From the NCBI GenBank assembly GCA_965602635.1, contig CBFCZU010000085.1, forward strand, positions 1 to 15,851: DNA of 15,851 nt, written 5' to 3'. Under the pieces are notes generated by a model, which saw only the letters and a list, made by a program, of their open reading frames with translations, made no database searches and was not told the DNA's origin. This stretch comes from CBFCZU01 sp965602635. Its GTDB lineage: Bacteria; Planctomycetota; Phycisphaerae; SM23-33. The position numbers were made by a program, and so were the translations under genes. Position 1 is the stretch's first letter; every line of letters starts with the position of its first letter. This document shows, one piece after another, positions 6,913 to 14,517 of the stretch.

Positions 6913-8103
6913 ATGCAGACCAAGCGGATAGCAATTCTGGGCTCGACGGGCAGCGTCGGGCGGCAGGCGCTGGAGATCATCGCCGGAGAGGAGCGATTCT
7001 CCGCCTGCGCCCTGGCGGCGGGGAGCAACTGGGAGCTGCTGGCCGAGCAGGCGGGCCGCAGCGGCGCCGAGTTCGTGGCCATTGCCGACGCCGCCCGGGC
7101 CGACGACCTGGCCGCCGCCCTGCCGACCGGGGCCGAGCTGCTCACCGGCGATGACGCCCTCGGCGAGCTGGTCCGCCGGGCCCGCCCCGACATGGTCCTG
7201 ACGGCGGTGGTCGGCTCTGCCGGGCTGGCGCCGACGCTGGCGGCCATTGACTGCGGGGCAGACCTGGCGGTCGCCAACAAGGAATCGCTCGTCATGGGCG
7301 GTGCGGTGATCATGCCGGCCGCCCGCCGAGCCGGCGTCCGCGTGCTCCCGGTGGACAGCGAGCACTCGGCCATCTTTCAGTGCCTTGCCGGGCATCGACG
7401 CGAGGACGTGCGGAGGATCGTCCTGACGGCCTCGGGCGGGCCCTTCCGCACCCACACGGCCGAGCAGGTCCGCGACGCCAGCCTCAAAGAGGTCCTCAAC
7501 CACCCCACCTGGCGGATGGGCAGGAAGGTTACGGTGGACTCGGCCACTCTGATGAACAAGACGATGGAGGTGGTCGAGGCGCACTGGCTTTTCGATCTGC
7601 CGGGCGAGCAGATCGAGGTGGTGATTCATCCCGAGTCGGTGGTTCACGGGCTGGTTGAGTTCCGCGACGGCAGCGTGCTGGCGCAGATGGGCCAGCCTTC
7701 GATGGCAACGCCCATCGCCTTCGCGCTATACTATCCTGAGCGGGCGCCCCGGGCGGCGGCGGAGCTGGGGCTGCCGGCGCTGGGGAGCCTGCACTTCGAA
7801 CCTGTTGACCAGGAACGATTTAGAGCCCTCCGGCTGGGCTACGAGGCGATCCGCCGGGGCCCCGCGGCCGGCGCCGCCCTCAACGCCGCCAACGAGGTAG
7901 CCGTGGAGGCCTTCCTCGCTGGAGAGTTACAGTTCGGACGCATCGTGGAGATTGTCGAAGAGGTCTTGAACCAGGCGGGCCTAAAGACCGAAGTATCTTT
8001 AGACATGCTGCTTGCCGCTGACGCCGACGCACGACGGCTGACCCGGGAAACCATCGCCCGCGACGCCTCACGCTCCGGCAAGGCAGCCAGGCCGGCAGTC
8101 TGA
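6913..8103 (+). CDS. dxr: 1-deoxy-D-xylulose 5-phosphate reductoisomerase
   Basis: Dxr (IspC) rearranges and reduces DXP to MEP with NADPH, the first committed step of the MEP isoprenoid pathway. Numbered from the ATG at 6913, the 396-residue protein has the NADPH loop GSTGSVG (10-16), NKESLVMGG (122-130), the metal ligands Asp148 and Glu150 in PVDSEHSAIFQC, SGGPFR (174-179), and VDSATLMNKTMEVVEAHW (208-225) with the Asn, Lys and second Glu of the active site. Length and motif order match the family throughout. The frame also allows ATG at 6901, but a -10 box (6895-6900) touches it and neither ATG has a ribosome site; starting at 6913 gives the family-like MQTKRIAILGSTGS. The protease gene follows after 43 bp with no terminator, so the two are probably co-transcribed. 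Confidence 0.96.
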   Translation: MQTKRIAILGSTGSVGRQALEIIAGEERFSACALAAGSNWELLAEQAGRSGAEFVAIADAARADDLAAALPTGAELLTGDDALGELVRRARPDMVLTAVVGSAGLAPTLAAIDCGADLAVANKESLVMGGAVIMPAARRAGVRVLPVDSEHSAIFQCLAGHRREDVRRIVLTASGGPFRTHTAEQVRDASLKEVLNHPTWRMGRKVTVDSATLMNKTMEVVEAHWLFDLPGEQIEVVIHPESVVHGLVEFRDGSVLAQMGQPSMATPIAFALYYPERAPRAAAELGLPALGSLHFEPVDQERFRALRLGYEAIRRGPAAGAALNAANEVAVEAFLAGELQFGRIVEIVEEVLNQAGLKTEVSLDMLLAADADARRLTRETIARDASRSGKAARPAV

Positions 8104-8146
8104 CCTCTAGTTACGAGCGGCTCACTATCGCGGGCAATAGGCTGAC

Positions 8147-10072
8147 ATGAATATCCTCGCTTTCGACATCGGTTCCATCTGGTCGCAGTACATCTGGCCG
8201 ATCCTGCTGTTCGTGATCGGGCTTGAGCTGGTCATCTTCGTCCACGAGCTGGGCCACTTCCTCGCCGCCAAGTGGGCGGGCGTCAAGGTCGAGGAGTTCT
8301 CCCTGGGCTTCGGCAAGAGGCTTCTGGCCTTTCGCCGGGGCGAGACAGAGTACCGCATCAACATGGTGCCGGTGGGCGGGCTGGTCAAGATGCTGGGCCA
8401 GGACGACTTCGACCCCATGGCCACGGCCGAGGGCGAGGAACGCTCATGGCATCGGGCAAAGGGGCGGCACAAGCTGGTGATCCTCTCGGCCGGGGTCGTC
8501 ATGAACGTCATATTCGCGGCCTTGCTGTTCGTGGTCGTGTACCTGATAGGCATACGCTTTACCGCGCCCGTGATGAGCTGGCCCAGGCAGGGCTTCCCGG
8601 CCGACAGGGCCGGCCTGAGGCCCGGGGACCGAATCGCCGCCATCGACGGCAAGCCCATCCGCCGGTTCGGCCAGATAACGATGAAGGCCATCCTCAGCGA
8701 CACCGACGAGGAATTCTGCCTGACGGTGGCCCGAACACTCGAGGACAAGGAGTCCCGCTTCGACGTCACCCTGAAGCCCAAGAAGGGCGACGTCGGGCGG
8801 TTTGGAGAGCATCCCATCTTTGGGATAACCTGGGCGTCTGACACGACCATCGACAAGCCGGGCGAGCACGGATACGTCGGCCAGGAGAGATTCGAGGAGG
8901 ACGACAGGATTGTCCAGGTGGGCGGCCAGCCGATCGAGCGACTCTTGGAGGCGCTGCCGATACTCCAGGCCAACGCGGGCGGAGAGATCGAATACGTCGT
9001 CGAGCGGAACGGCCAGCAGGTACCGGTCAGAGTCACCCTGTCCACGATATTGCGGATCACGAGCGGCGATATCGACGAGCAGTTGGAGATCCTCGGCATG
9101 TCGCCGCGGATTCGCATCGGCTGGGTGGATAAGGGCTCCCCCGCGGGCAAGGCCGGGCTGAAGGTCGGCGACGTCATCGTTGACTATGCCGGCAAGGGCG
9201 CGCCCAGCCGCTCCGAGCTGCTGCAGGTGAGCAAGGAGTTCGCCAAGAAAGAGACGCCCATCCGGGTGCTGCAAGATGGCAAGGCACTCGACCTGAAGAT
9301 CACTCCGAAGCTCAGGAACGACATGGGGCTGATCGGGATCGCGCCCGAGCCCGAGTTCGACAAGCTGTTCGTGGCGAGGGTGCAGGCCGACTCGGCCGCC
9401 GCCAAGGCGGGCATCGTCGAAGGCGCCGTGCTGACAGAGGTCAACGGCGCCCCCGTGGCCACCTGGCCGGAGCTGTACGCCGCCCTGCGCTCGGCCGGGG
9501 ACAAGGCTGTCACCCTGGCCTACACGCTCGAGGGGGAGGATCGCACCGCCGACTTGGGCGTCCTGAGCAAGACGGTCTTCGATCCCGACAGGTACTGGGT
9601 GGACACGCCCGCGATCACGGCGTTGCTCGCGCTTAAGACCCCTCTCCTTCGCGCCGACCCGCTCCAGGCCCTTGCCTGGAGCACCGAGGACACCGGCATG
9701 TGGATGGTGTCGGTGTACAAGACCCTGCGGAACATCGCCAAGGGGCGGGCGAGCACCAAGGGCATCAGCGGCCCGGTCGGGATCGGCGTCATCGCCGTAG
9801 TCAAGGGCCGGGAGGGTGTGATCGACCTGGCGTACTTCATCGCCATGCTCTCGGCGCTGGTGGCGGTGTTCAACTTCCTGCCGCTGCCGATGCTCGACGG
9901 CGGGCACGTGGTGCTGGTGTTCGTGGACAAGCTCCACAGGCTCCTTCGCGGGCGGCCGCTGTCGGCGAAGGTTTACGCCGGCGTTCAGATCGTCGGCCTG
10001 GTGCTGATCCTGGGAATATTCCTGGCAATCACGTTCCAGGACGTCGCCAGGTGGGTCTTCGGCAGGTGGTAA
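8147..10072 (+). CDS. rseP: RseP-type site-2 (RIP) metalloprotease with four PDZ domains
   Basis: This inner-membrane zinc protease cuts membrane-anchored substrates inside the bilayer; in Escherichia coli RseP cleaves RseA to release sigma-E. HELGH (33-37) supplies the zinc histidines and Glu34, and LPLPMLDGGH (578-587) supplies the third ligand, Asp584. Transmembrane segments are seen near 15-32, 112-136, 562-580 and 611-632. Between the second and third lie four PDZ domains: 148-185 (ADRAGLRPGDRIAAIDGKPI), 228-270 (degenerate, ending DDRIVQVGGQPIE), 322-362 and 408-450. With 641 residues it is much longer than the approximately 450-residue two-PDZ form, and the extra length is PDZ sequence. 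It follows dxr by 43 bp; only a weak AGG precedes the ATG. Its substrate is not encoded nearby. Confidence 0.93.
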   Translation: MNILAFDIGSIWSQYIWPILLFVIGLELVIFVHELGHFLAAKWAGVKVEEFSLGFGKRLLAFRRGETEYRINMVPVGGLVKMLGQDDFDPMATAEGEERSWHRAKGRHKLVILSAGVVMNVIFAALLFVVVYLIGIRFTAPVMSWPRQGFPADRAGLRPGDRIAAIDGKPIRRFGQITMKAILSDTDEEFCLTVARTLEDKESRFDVTLKPKKGDVGRFGEHPIFGITWASDTTIDKPGEHGYVGQERFEEDDRIVQVGGQPIERLLEALPILQANAGGEIEYVVERNGQQVPVRVTLSTILRITSGDIDEQLEILGMSPRIRIGWVDKGSPAGKAGLKVGDVIVDYAGKGAPSRSELLQVSKEFAKKETPIRVLQDGKALDLKITPKLRNDMGLIGIAPEPEFDKLFVARVQADSAAAKAGIVEGAVLTEVNGAPVATWPELYAALRSAGDKAVTLAYTLEGEDRTADLGVLSKTVFDPDRYWVDTPAITALLALKTPLLRADPLQALAWSTEDTGMWMVSVYKTLRNIAKGRASTKGISGPVGIGVIAVVKGREGVIDLAYFIAMLSALVAVFNFLPLPMLDGGHVVLVFVDKLHRLLRGRPLSAKVYAGVQIVGLVLILGIFLAITFQDVARWVFGRW

Positions 10073-10148
10073 GAGCGGCGCCTGCCCTCGCTGGCGTGGT
10101 TACCGCATTCCTGAGCCGGAAGGCAACGTGCCCGGATGGGTCCGCGGC

Positions 10149-10177
10149 TTGACCCACGGACCGGCGGCACATACGAT
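10149..10177 (+). promoter_or_regulatory. Probable hom promoter
   Basis: TTGACC (10149-10154, five of six matches) and TACGAT (10172-10177, four of six) are exactly 17 bp apart. The expected start near 10184 excludes the ATG at 10136 and leaves a leader of about 24 bases with GAGGAG before the ATG at 10208. The -35 box sits inside overlapping inverted repeats (TGGGTC 10137-10142 with GACCCA 10151-10156; GGTCCG 10139-10144 with CGGACC 10157-10162), which could bind a regulator. Confidence 0.6.
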
Positions 10178-10207
10178 TCGGCGGCGAGGGCCCTGAGGAG
10201 AATGCTT

Positions 10208-11539
10208 ATGCCAGCGCCGGAGGAAAGCGGCATCGTGGTTGTGGGCTGCGGGACCGTCGGCGGGTCCGTCGCGAAAGTTCTGACCGGCTCGGGCGACTAT
10301 CTGGCGCAGCGCGCCGGAAGGGCTCTGCCGCTGCGGGCGATCGTGGACGTCAACTTCGACAACGCCCGCGCGCTGGGGCTCGACGAGGCGCTCTTCTGCG
10401 ACGACGTGGCGGCGGCGATCGCCCGGCCGGACGTGCAGACCGTCGTGGAGCTGGTCGGAGGAACGACCGCCGCCAGGGATATCGTCTCGGAGGCGCTGGC
10501 CGCCGGAAAGCACGTCGTCACCGCCAACAAGGCACTGCTGGCCCACCACGGGGCCGAGCTATGGGCCCTCGCTCGCGACAGCGGCGCCTGCATCGCCTTC
10601 GAGGCCAGTTGCGCCGGCGCCATCCCGATAATCGCCGCCCTGACCGGCGAGCTGGCGACCGACCACGTCGAGGCCATCTACGGCATCGTCAACGGGACGT
10701 GCAACTTCATCCTCACCGCCATGACCGAGCGGGGGCAGATCTACTCCGAGGCCCTTTCGCTGGCCCAGGCGCGGGGCCTGGCCGAGGCCGACCCCACTCT
10801 GGACGTCGCCGGGACTGACTCGGCCCACAAACTGGCCATCATGGCGGCGCTGGCCTTCGGGCGGCGGATCGACTTCGAGAGGATTTACGTCGAGGGCATC
10901 GACCAGCTCGAGGGGCAGGACATCCGCTACGGGAGCGAGCTGGGCTACGTGGTCAAGCTGCTGGCAATCGCCAGGATGCAGCCCGAGGGCCTGTCTCTGC
11001 GCGTGCACCCAGCCTTCATCTCGACGCGGCATCCGCTGGCGAGGGTCTCGGGCCCGTTCAACGCCATCAGCACGTACGCGGACAACTCCGGCCACATGAT
11101 GCACTATGGCCGAGGGGCCGGCGGCTCCCCCACCGCCGCCGCCGTCATCGGCGACCTGGTCGCGGTGGCCCTGGGCAACGCCCAGCGGAAATTCGACTCG
11201 CTTGGCATCTGGCCTGACCGCTGCGAACCGGCCGAGCAGTTGGACATCGACGCCGTCCGCTGCCGGTACTACCTCCGCCTCCAGGTGGAGGACAGCCCCG
11301 GCGTCCTCGCCGCCATCGCCAGCATCCTTGCCAAGACGCAGATAAGCATCTCCTCGGTGCTTCAGCACGAGCCGGCCGGCGACGTCGAGACCGAGGGGAT
11401 CCCGGTGGTGATCACCACCCACCTGGCCGCGGAGGGCGGGCTCCGCAAGGCGCTGGCGGAGGTCAGCCGCCTCAAGGCGGTCAAGGCCCCGTGCGTGTGC
11501 ATCCGCATGGTGGAAGAGCATCCCGAGCGGGTGGAATAA
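10208..11539 (+). CDS. hom: Homoserine dehydrogenase with C-terminal ACT domain
   Basis: Homoserine dehydrogenase reduces aspartate semialdehyde to homoserine with NAD(P)H, at the branch to threonine and methionine. Numbered from ATG 10208, the 443 residues show the Rossmann motif VVVGCGTVGGSVAKVL (10-25), VELVGG (80-85), TANKALLAHHG (105-115), and the catalytic core from YGIVNGTCNFILT (158-170) to LAEADPTLDVAGTDSAHK (191-208), with Asp204 and Lys208 at the active site. An ACT domain (YYLRLQVEDSPGVLA, 354-368, to the end) is the likely site of threonine feedback. GAGGAG ends 7 bases before ATG 10208, so I prefer it over 10202 and 10136. The apgM-like gene and lysC lie downstream and serve the same pathway. 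Confidence 0.95.
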   Translation: MPAPEESGIVVVGCGTVGGSVAKVLTGSGDYLAQRAGRALPLRAIVDVNFDNARALGLDEALFCDDVAAAIARPDVQTVVELVGGTTAARDIVSEALAAGKHVVTANKALLAHHGAELWALARDSGACIAFEASCAGAIPIIAALTGELATDHVEAIYGIVNGTCNFILTAMTERGQIYSEALSLAQARGLAEADPTLDVAGTDSAHKLAIMAALAFGRRIDFERIYVEGIDQLEGQDIRYGSELGYVVKLLAIARMQPEGLSLRVHPAFISTRHPLARVSGPFNAISTYADNSGHMMHYGRGAGGSPTAAAVIGDLVAVALGNAQRKFDSLGIWPDRCEPAEQLDIDAVRCRYYLRLQVEDSPGVLAAIASILAKTQISISSVLQHEPAGDVETEGIPVVITTHLAAEGGLRKALAEVSRLKAVKAPCVCIRMVEEHPERVE

Positions 11540-11558
11540 ACAGATTGACGGGCGTGCG

Positions 11559-11587
11559 TTGACAGTTGACGATCTAGCCCGGATGTT
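11559..11587 (+). promoter_or_regulatory. Possible promoter reading into the hairpin element and apgM-like gene
   Basis: A perfect -35 TTGACA (11559-11564) lies 17 bp before GATGTT (11582-11587), which matches only three of six -10 positions. Related TTGACG words stand at 11545-11550 and 11566-11571, so the hexamer occurs three times in 27 bp. Transcription from here would make a leader of about 210 bases folded into the hairpin element before the ATG at 11803. The weak -10, placed in the first arm of a hairpin, makes this uncertain. Confidence 0.3.
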
Positions 11588-11768
11588 GCACGATGCGCGT
11601 GCAACATCCGCCCCGCGGGCTTCGACGCGAGCGACTTGCGTCGCTCTTGCTCAGGGCTAGCCTTGAGCGAGGCGCGAAGCGCCGAGTCGAAACCTTTGCG
11701 AGAGAACCGTCTCTCGCAAAGGTGCTTATTGCATGGACCCGGAAGGGGTCATGCAATAAGCAGGCTAG
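11574..11768 (+). repeat. Composite inverted-repeat / multi-hairpin element
   Basis: This non-coding 195-bp block folds almost end to end. Short terminal repeats CTAGCC (11574-11579) and GGCTAG (11763-11768) enclose: a perfect 13-bp hairpin (arms 11580-11592 and 11598-11610); a 6-bp stem TTCGAC/GTCGAA (11621-11626, 11686-11691) enclosing three hairpins (11629-11635/11640-11646; 11647-11656/11661-11670 with a CTAG loop; 11671-11675/11679-11683); a perfect 14-bp hairpin (11692-11705/11710-11723); and a 12-bp hairpin (11724-11735/11750-11761) that continues 4 bp past a bulged G. Loops are 3-5 bases. TTGC recurs in five of the six hairpins. No stem is followed by a T-run and no transposase is present. 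It could be a structured RNA leader of the apgM-like gene, a REP/MITE-like element, or a decayed insertion. The rest of the gap (11540-11802) shows only the possible promoter and a ribosome site. Confidence 0.85.
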
Positions 11769-11802
11769 GCCCCGGTAGCGGGCGTTTCCGAGCGGAGAGG
11801 CG

Positions 11803-12990
11803 ATGAAGTACGCGATTGTCATTCCTGACGGCGCCGCGGACGTGCCGCTGGACGAGCTGGGCGGGCGCACCCCGCTGGCGGCGGCCCATACGCCGAACAT
11901 GGACTGGGTGTCCGCCAACGGGCGGCTGGGGACCGTCCGCAACATCCCCTCGGGCATGAGCTGCGGCTCGGACGTGGCGATGCTGTCGGTCCTGGGCTAC
12001 GACCCGAAGCAGTGCTACACCGGTCGGGCGCCGCTCGAGGCCGCCGCCAGGGGCCTGAAGGTCGAGGCCGACCAGTGGGTCTTCCGCTGCAACCTGGTGA
12101 GCATCATCGACGGCGTGATGGAAGACCACTCCGCCGGGCACATCTCCACCGAAGAGGCCGCCGCGCTGATCGCCGAGCTGGGCCGGCTGCTGGGGCACGA
12201 CCGGATCGCATTCCACGCCGGCATCTCCTACCGCCACCTGATGACGCTCAGCGGCGAGATCGACGTGACCACCACCCCGCCGCACGACATCCTGGGCCAG
12301 AGCGTGGAGGGCTTCTACCCCCGCGGCCCGGGCAGCGAGATCCTCGCCACGCTCATCCAGCGCAGCGAGGCCATCCTCGCCGAGCACGAGGTAAACCAGG
12401 TCCGACGCGACCTGGGGGAGAACCCCGCCACCCACATCTGGCTGTGGGGCCAGGGCAAGATGCCCCATCTGCCGAGCTTCGGCGAGCGCTTCAACCTGCG
12501 CGGGGCGGCCATTTCGGCAGTGGACCTGATCCGCGGCCTGGCGCTGCTGATCGGCTGGGACTTCATCGACGTGCCGGGGGCGACAGGCTTCGTGGACACC
12601 AACTACGCCGGCAAGGGCGCCGCCGCGGTGGAGGCCCTGGCCGATCACGACATCGTCTGCGTCCACATCGAGGCGCCGGACGAGGCCGGCCATCAGGCCG
12701 ACGTCAAGGCCAAGGTGCACGCCATCGAGCAGATCGACCGCCACGTCGTCGCCGTCCTCCTGGAGCACCTCAAGGGCTGCGCGGAAGGCTGGCGGCTGCT
12801 CGTCCTGCCCGATCACCCGACGCCCATACCCCGGCGGACGCACACGGGCGACAGCGTGCCCTTTGCGGTCGCGGGCACGGGGCTCTCGGCCGTGGTGGAG
12901 CGGCCCTTCACGGAAGCCGCTGCCGCCGAGTCAGACCTCCACATCGCCCGCGGCTGCGAGCTGATGGAGTTCTTCATCAAGGCGCAGTGA
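11803..12990 (+). CDS. ApgM-family (2,3-BPG-independent phosphoglycerate mutase-like) protein, candidate homoserine kinase
   Basis: The 395-residue protein belongs to the alkaline-phosphatase superfamily branch that includes archaeal-type cofactor-independent phosphoglycerate mutase. Metal and catalytic residues are visible: Asp9 in VIPDGAAD, the nucleophile Ser56 in CGSDVAMLSVLGYDP, Asp293 and His297 in EAPDEAGHQAD, Asp337 and His338 in LPDHPTP, and His347 in RTHTGDSVPFA. A subfamily in this group (the TIGRFAM model TIGR02535) is proposed to be a homoserine kinase because it sits with threonine genes. Here hom lies upstream and lysC downstream, with no thrB in view, which fits that role; a true mutase cannot be excluded. 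GGAGAGG (11794-11800) precedes the ATG. The composite hairpin element lies in its upstream region. Confidence 0.88.
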   Translation: MKYAIVIPDGAADVPLDELGGRTPLAAAHTPNMDWVSANGRLGTVRNIPSGMSCGSDVAMLSVLGYDPKQCYTGRAPLEAAARGLKVEADQWVFRCNLVSIIDGVMEDHSAGHISTEEAAALIAELGRLLGHDRIAFHAGISYRHLMTLSGEIDVTTTPPHDILGQSVEGFYPRGPGSEILATLIQRSEAILAEHEVNQVRRDLGENPATHIWLWGQGKMPHLPSFGERFNLRGAAISAVDLIRGLALLIGWDFIDVPGATGFVDTNYAGKGAAAVEALADHDIVCVHIEAPDEAGHQADVKAKVHAIEQIDRHVVAVLLEHLKGCAEGWRLLVLPDHPTPIPRRTHTGDSVPFAVAGTGLSAVVERPFTEAAAAESDLHIARGCELMEFFIKAQ

Positions 12991-13015
12991 CCCGCCCCTG
13001 ACCCGCCTGGCGTCC

Positions 13016-14365
13016 CTATCCGCCGGCATTAACTGCCTCTATGCCTTCCTCGTCCACGATGCCGCCCGCCGAGCGCAGGTGATCGCGGAGCCTGTCGGCA
13101 GGCAGCTCCCTGGGCGTGCAGCCGGCGTCGAGGCTCATTGCCGCGGCGGCCCCAGCCGCTTCCCCCAGGGCCGCGCACTGAGGCATCACCCGCGTGGAAC
13201 CAAGCGCCCGATGAGTGACGCTGATGCACCGCCCCGCCACCAGCAGGTTCTCCACCCCACGCGGCAGCAGGCAGCGGTAGGGAATCTGGTATCTGAAGCC
13301 CGGCTCGGGCCGGTGGCTTTCGTCGTCCATGCCCGGCCCGGTGCAGTTGTGCACGTCGATGAAGAACGACCCGTAGCAGACGGCGTCGGGCCAGTCGCGC
13401 CTGGCGAGGATGTCCTCGGCCGTCAGCACCACGTCGCCGACGATCCGCCGGCTCTCGCGCGTGCCCAGCAGGGCGGCCGTCGAGATCAGGTGGCAGCCCT
13501 CCAGCCCGGGAACGTACTTGCGGAAGACGGGAATCATGGCGAATGCCTGCCGCCGCCCCTCGATGGTCGCGGCGGTGATCTGCTCGGTGCTGGTGCAATC
13601 GACGCCGACTATGTGAGTGAAGTTCACCCCAAGCTGGTCGGGGCGGGTCGGAGTCCACCACCAGCCCATGATCTGGTCCTGGAACGGCTCCATGTCGCCG
13701 GCGTCCTGGGCGGCCTTCCAGACGCCCTTGAGCTTGTAGTCGTCCTTGCGGAACCGGCGGACGCGGTCCCAGTCCACGCCGCCGAGAGTGAACATCAGCG
13801 TGGCCGGCTGGCAGGCGCCGTCCTCGGGTCGGCCCATCTCCTGCGGCGCCCCGGCCGAGGCGGCGACGTCGGCGTCGCCGGTGGCGTCGATCACCCGCCG
13901 GGCAAGCACGGCCTGGCGGCCCGACTTGTTCTGGATGAACGCCCCCACCGCCTGGGCGTCCTCGACTATCGCCTCGGCGAAGAGGGTGTGGTAGAGCAGC
14001 CTCACGCCGGCGTCGGCGGCCTTTTGCTCCAGGACGAGCTTCATCCCCTCAAGCTCGAAGTCTATGTTGCCCCGCTCGAGGCGGCCGTAGCCAGCCGCGA
14101 CCACCCCCTGGGCCGCCTCGTAGGCAATGCCGCCGACGACGCGGACGTCCGTGCCCCATTCGGTGAACAGGCAGATGTGGTTGTGCCCGCCGGCGGTGGA
14201 AATGCCGCCCAGGCAGTTGGCCTGCTCGACGAGCAGGGTCTTGGCGCCGGCCCGTGCCGCCGCCACGGCCGCCGAGAACCCGGCCGGGCCCCCACCGCAG
14301 ACCAGCACGTCCACCTCGTCATACACCGGAACCTCGCGCCGGGCCTGAGTGATCGTCCTGGACAT
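13016..14365 (-). CDS. FAD-dependent oxidoreductase (FAD_oxidored family)
   Basis: The 449-residue protein opens with a dinucleotide-binding motif: VDVLVCGGGPAGFSAAVAAA (18-37), ending with the ribose-binding Glu47 in LLVEQ. CLGGISTAGG (51-60) and the second FAD segment ARRVIDATGDADVAASAG (155-172) match the FAD_oxidored (PF12831-like) family, as does the late NLLVAGRCISVTHRALGSTR. There is no signal peptide. The substrate is unknown, and members are often fumarate-reductase-like or act on sugars or organic acids. AAAGGAG lies 8 bases before the ATG at 14365, a strong ribosome site. It lies opposite in strand between two threonine-pathway genes: its 3' end is 25 bp from the apgM-like stop, and its start diverges from lysC. 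It is probably a separate unit that interrupts the cluster. Confidence 0.88.
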   Translation of the reverse strand: MSRTITQARREVPVYDEVDVLVCGGGPAGFSAAVAAARAGAKTLLVEQANCLGGISTAGGHNHICLFTEWGTDVRVVGGIAYEAAQGVVAAGYGRLERGNIDFELEGMKLVLEQKAADAGVRLLYHTLFAEAIVEDAQAVGAFIQNKSGRQAVLARRVIDATGDADVAASAGAPQEMGRPEDGACQPATLMFTLGGVDWDRVRRFRKDDYKLKGVWKAAQDAGDMEPFQDQIMGWWWTPTRPDQLGVNFTHIVGVDCTSTEQITAATIEGRRQAFAMIPVFRKYVPGLEGCHLISTAALLGTRESRRIVGDVVLTAEDILARRDWPDAVCYGSFFIDVHNCTGPGMDDESHRPEPGFRYQIPYRCLLPRGVENLLVAGRCISVTHRALGSTRVMPQCAALGEAAGAAAAMSLDAGCTPRELPADRLRDHLRSAGGIVDEEGIEAVNAGG

Positions 14366-14425
14366 CGGCTCAGCTCCTTTGTGTCTCGCCCCGGCCAGCG
14401 CTCCCCGCCGGGCGGCGGAACGCCC

Positions 14426-14455
14426 TTGTCAGCGGCCGCCGACTTGTCTTATCCT
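14426..14455 (+). promoter_or_regulatory. Probable lysC promoter with flanking dyad
   Basis: TTGTCA (14426-14431, five of six matches) and TATCCT (14450-14455, four of six) are 18 bp apart. The predicted start near 14462 gives a leader of about 55 bases. CGCCGA (14437-14442) and TCGGCG (14457-14462) form a 6-bp inverted repeat around the -10 box and could be an operator. The FAD oxidoreductase gene diverges from this region. Confidence 0.5.
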
Positions 14456-14517
14456 ATCGGCGCCGCGCCCGGGCGTATCGGGGCGGATCATAGTTGGCCA
14501 CCCGGCGGAGAGCAACC

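Noticed and set aside
8444..9937. 497-codon minus-strand frame opposite the protease gene
   Set aside because: Antisense shadow of the PDZ protease; no motifs and a composition typical of reversed high-GC coding sequence.
11621..11691. Cloverleaf-like fold (outer 6-bp stem with three hairpins) resembling a tRNA
   Set aside because: There is no T-arm GTTCGA motif, the last hairpin has a 3-base loop, the arm sizes are wrong and no CCA or proper acceptor stem is present. It is described as part of the hairpin element instead.
11580..11761. Hairpins of the element as transcription terminators of hom
   Set aside because: None is followed by a run of T; the stems abut one another directly.
11593..11778. 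Short open frame within the hairpin element
   Set aside because: It is made of the inverted-repeat arms, has no ribosome site and no recognisable protein pattern.
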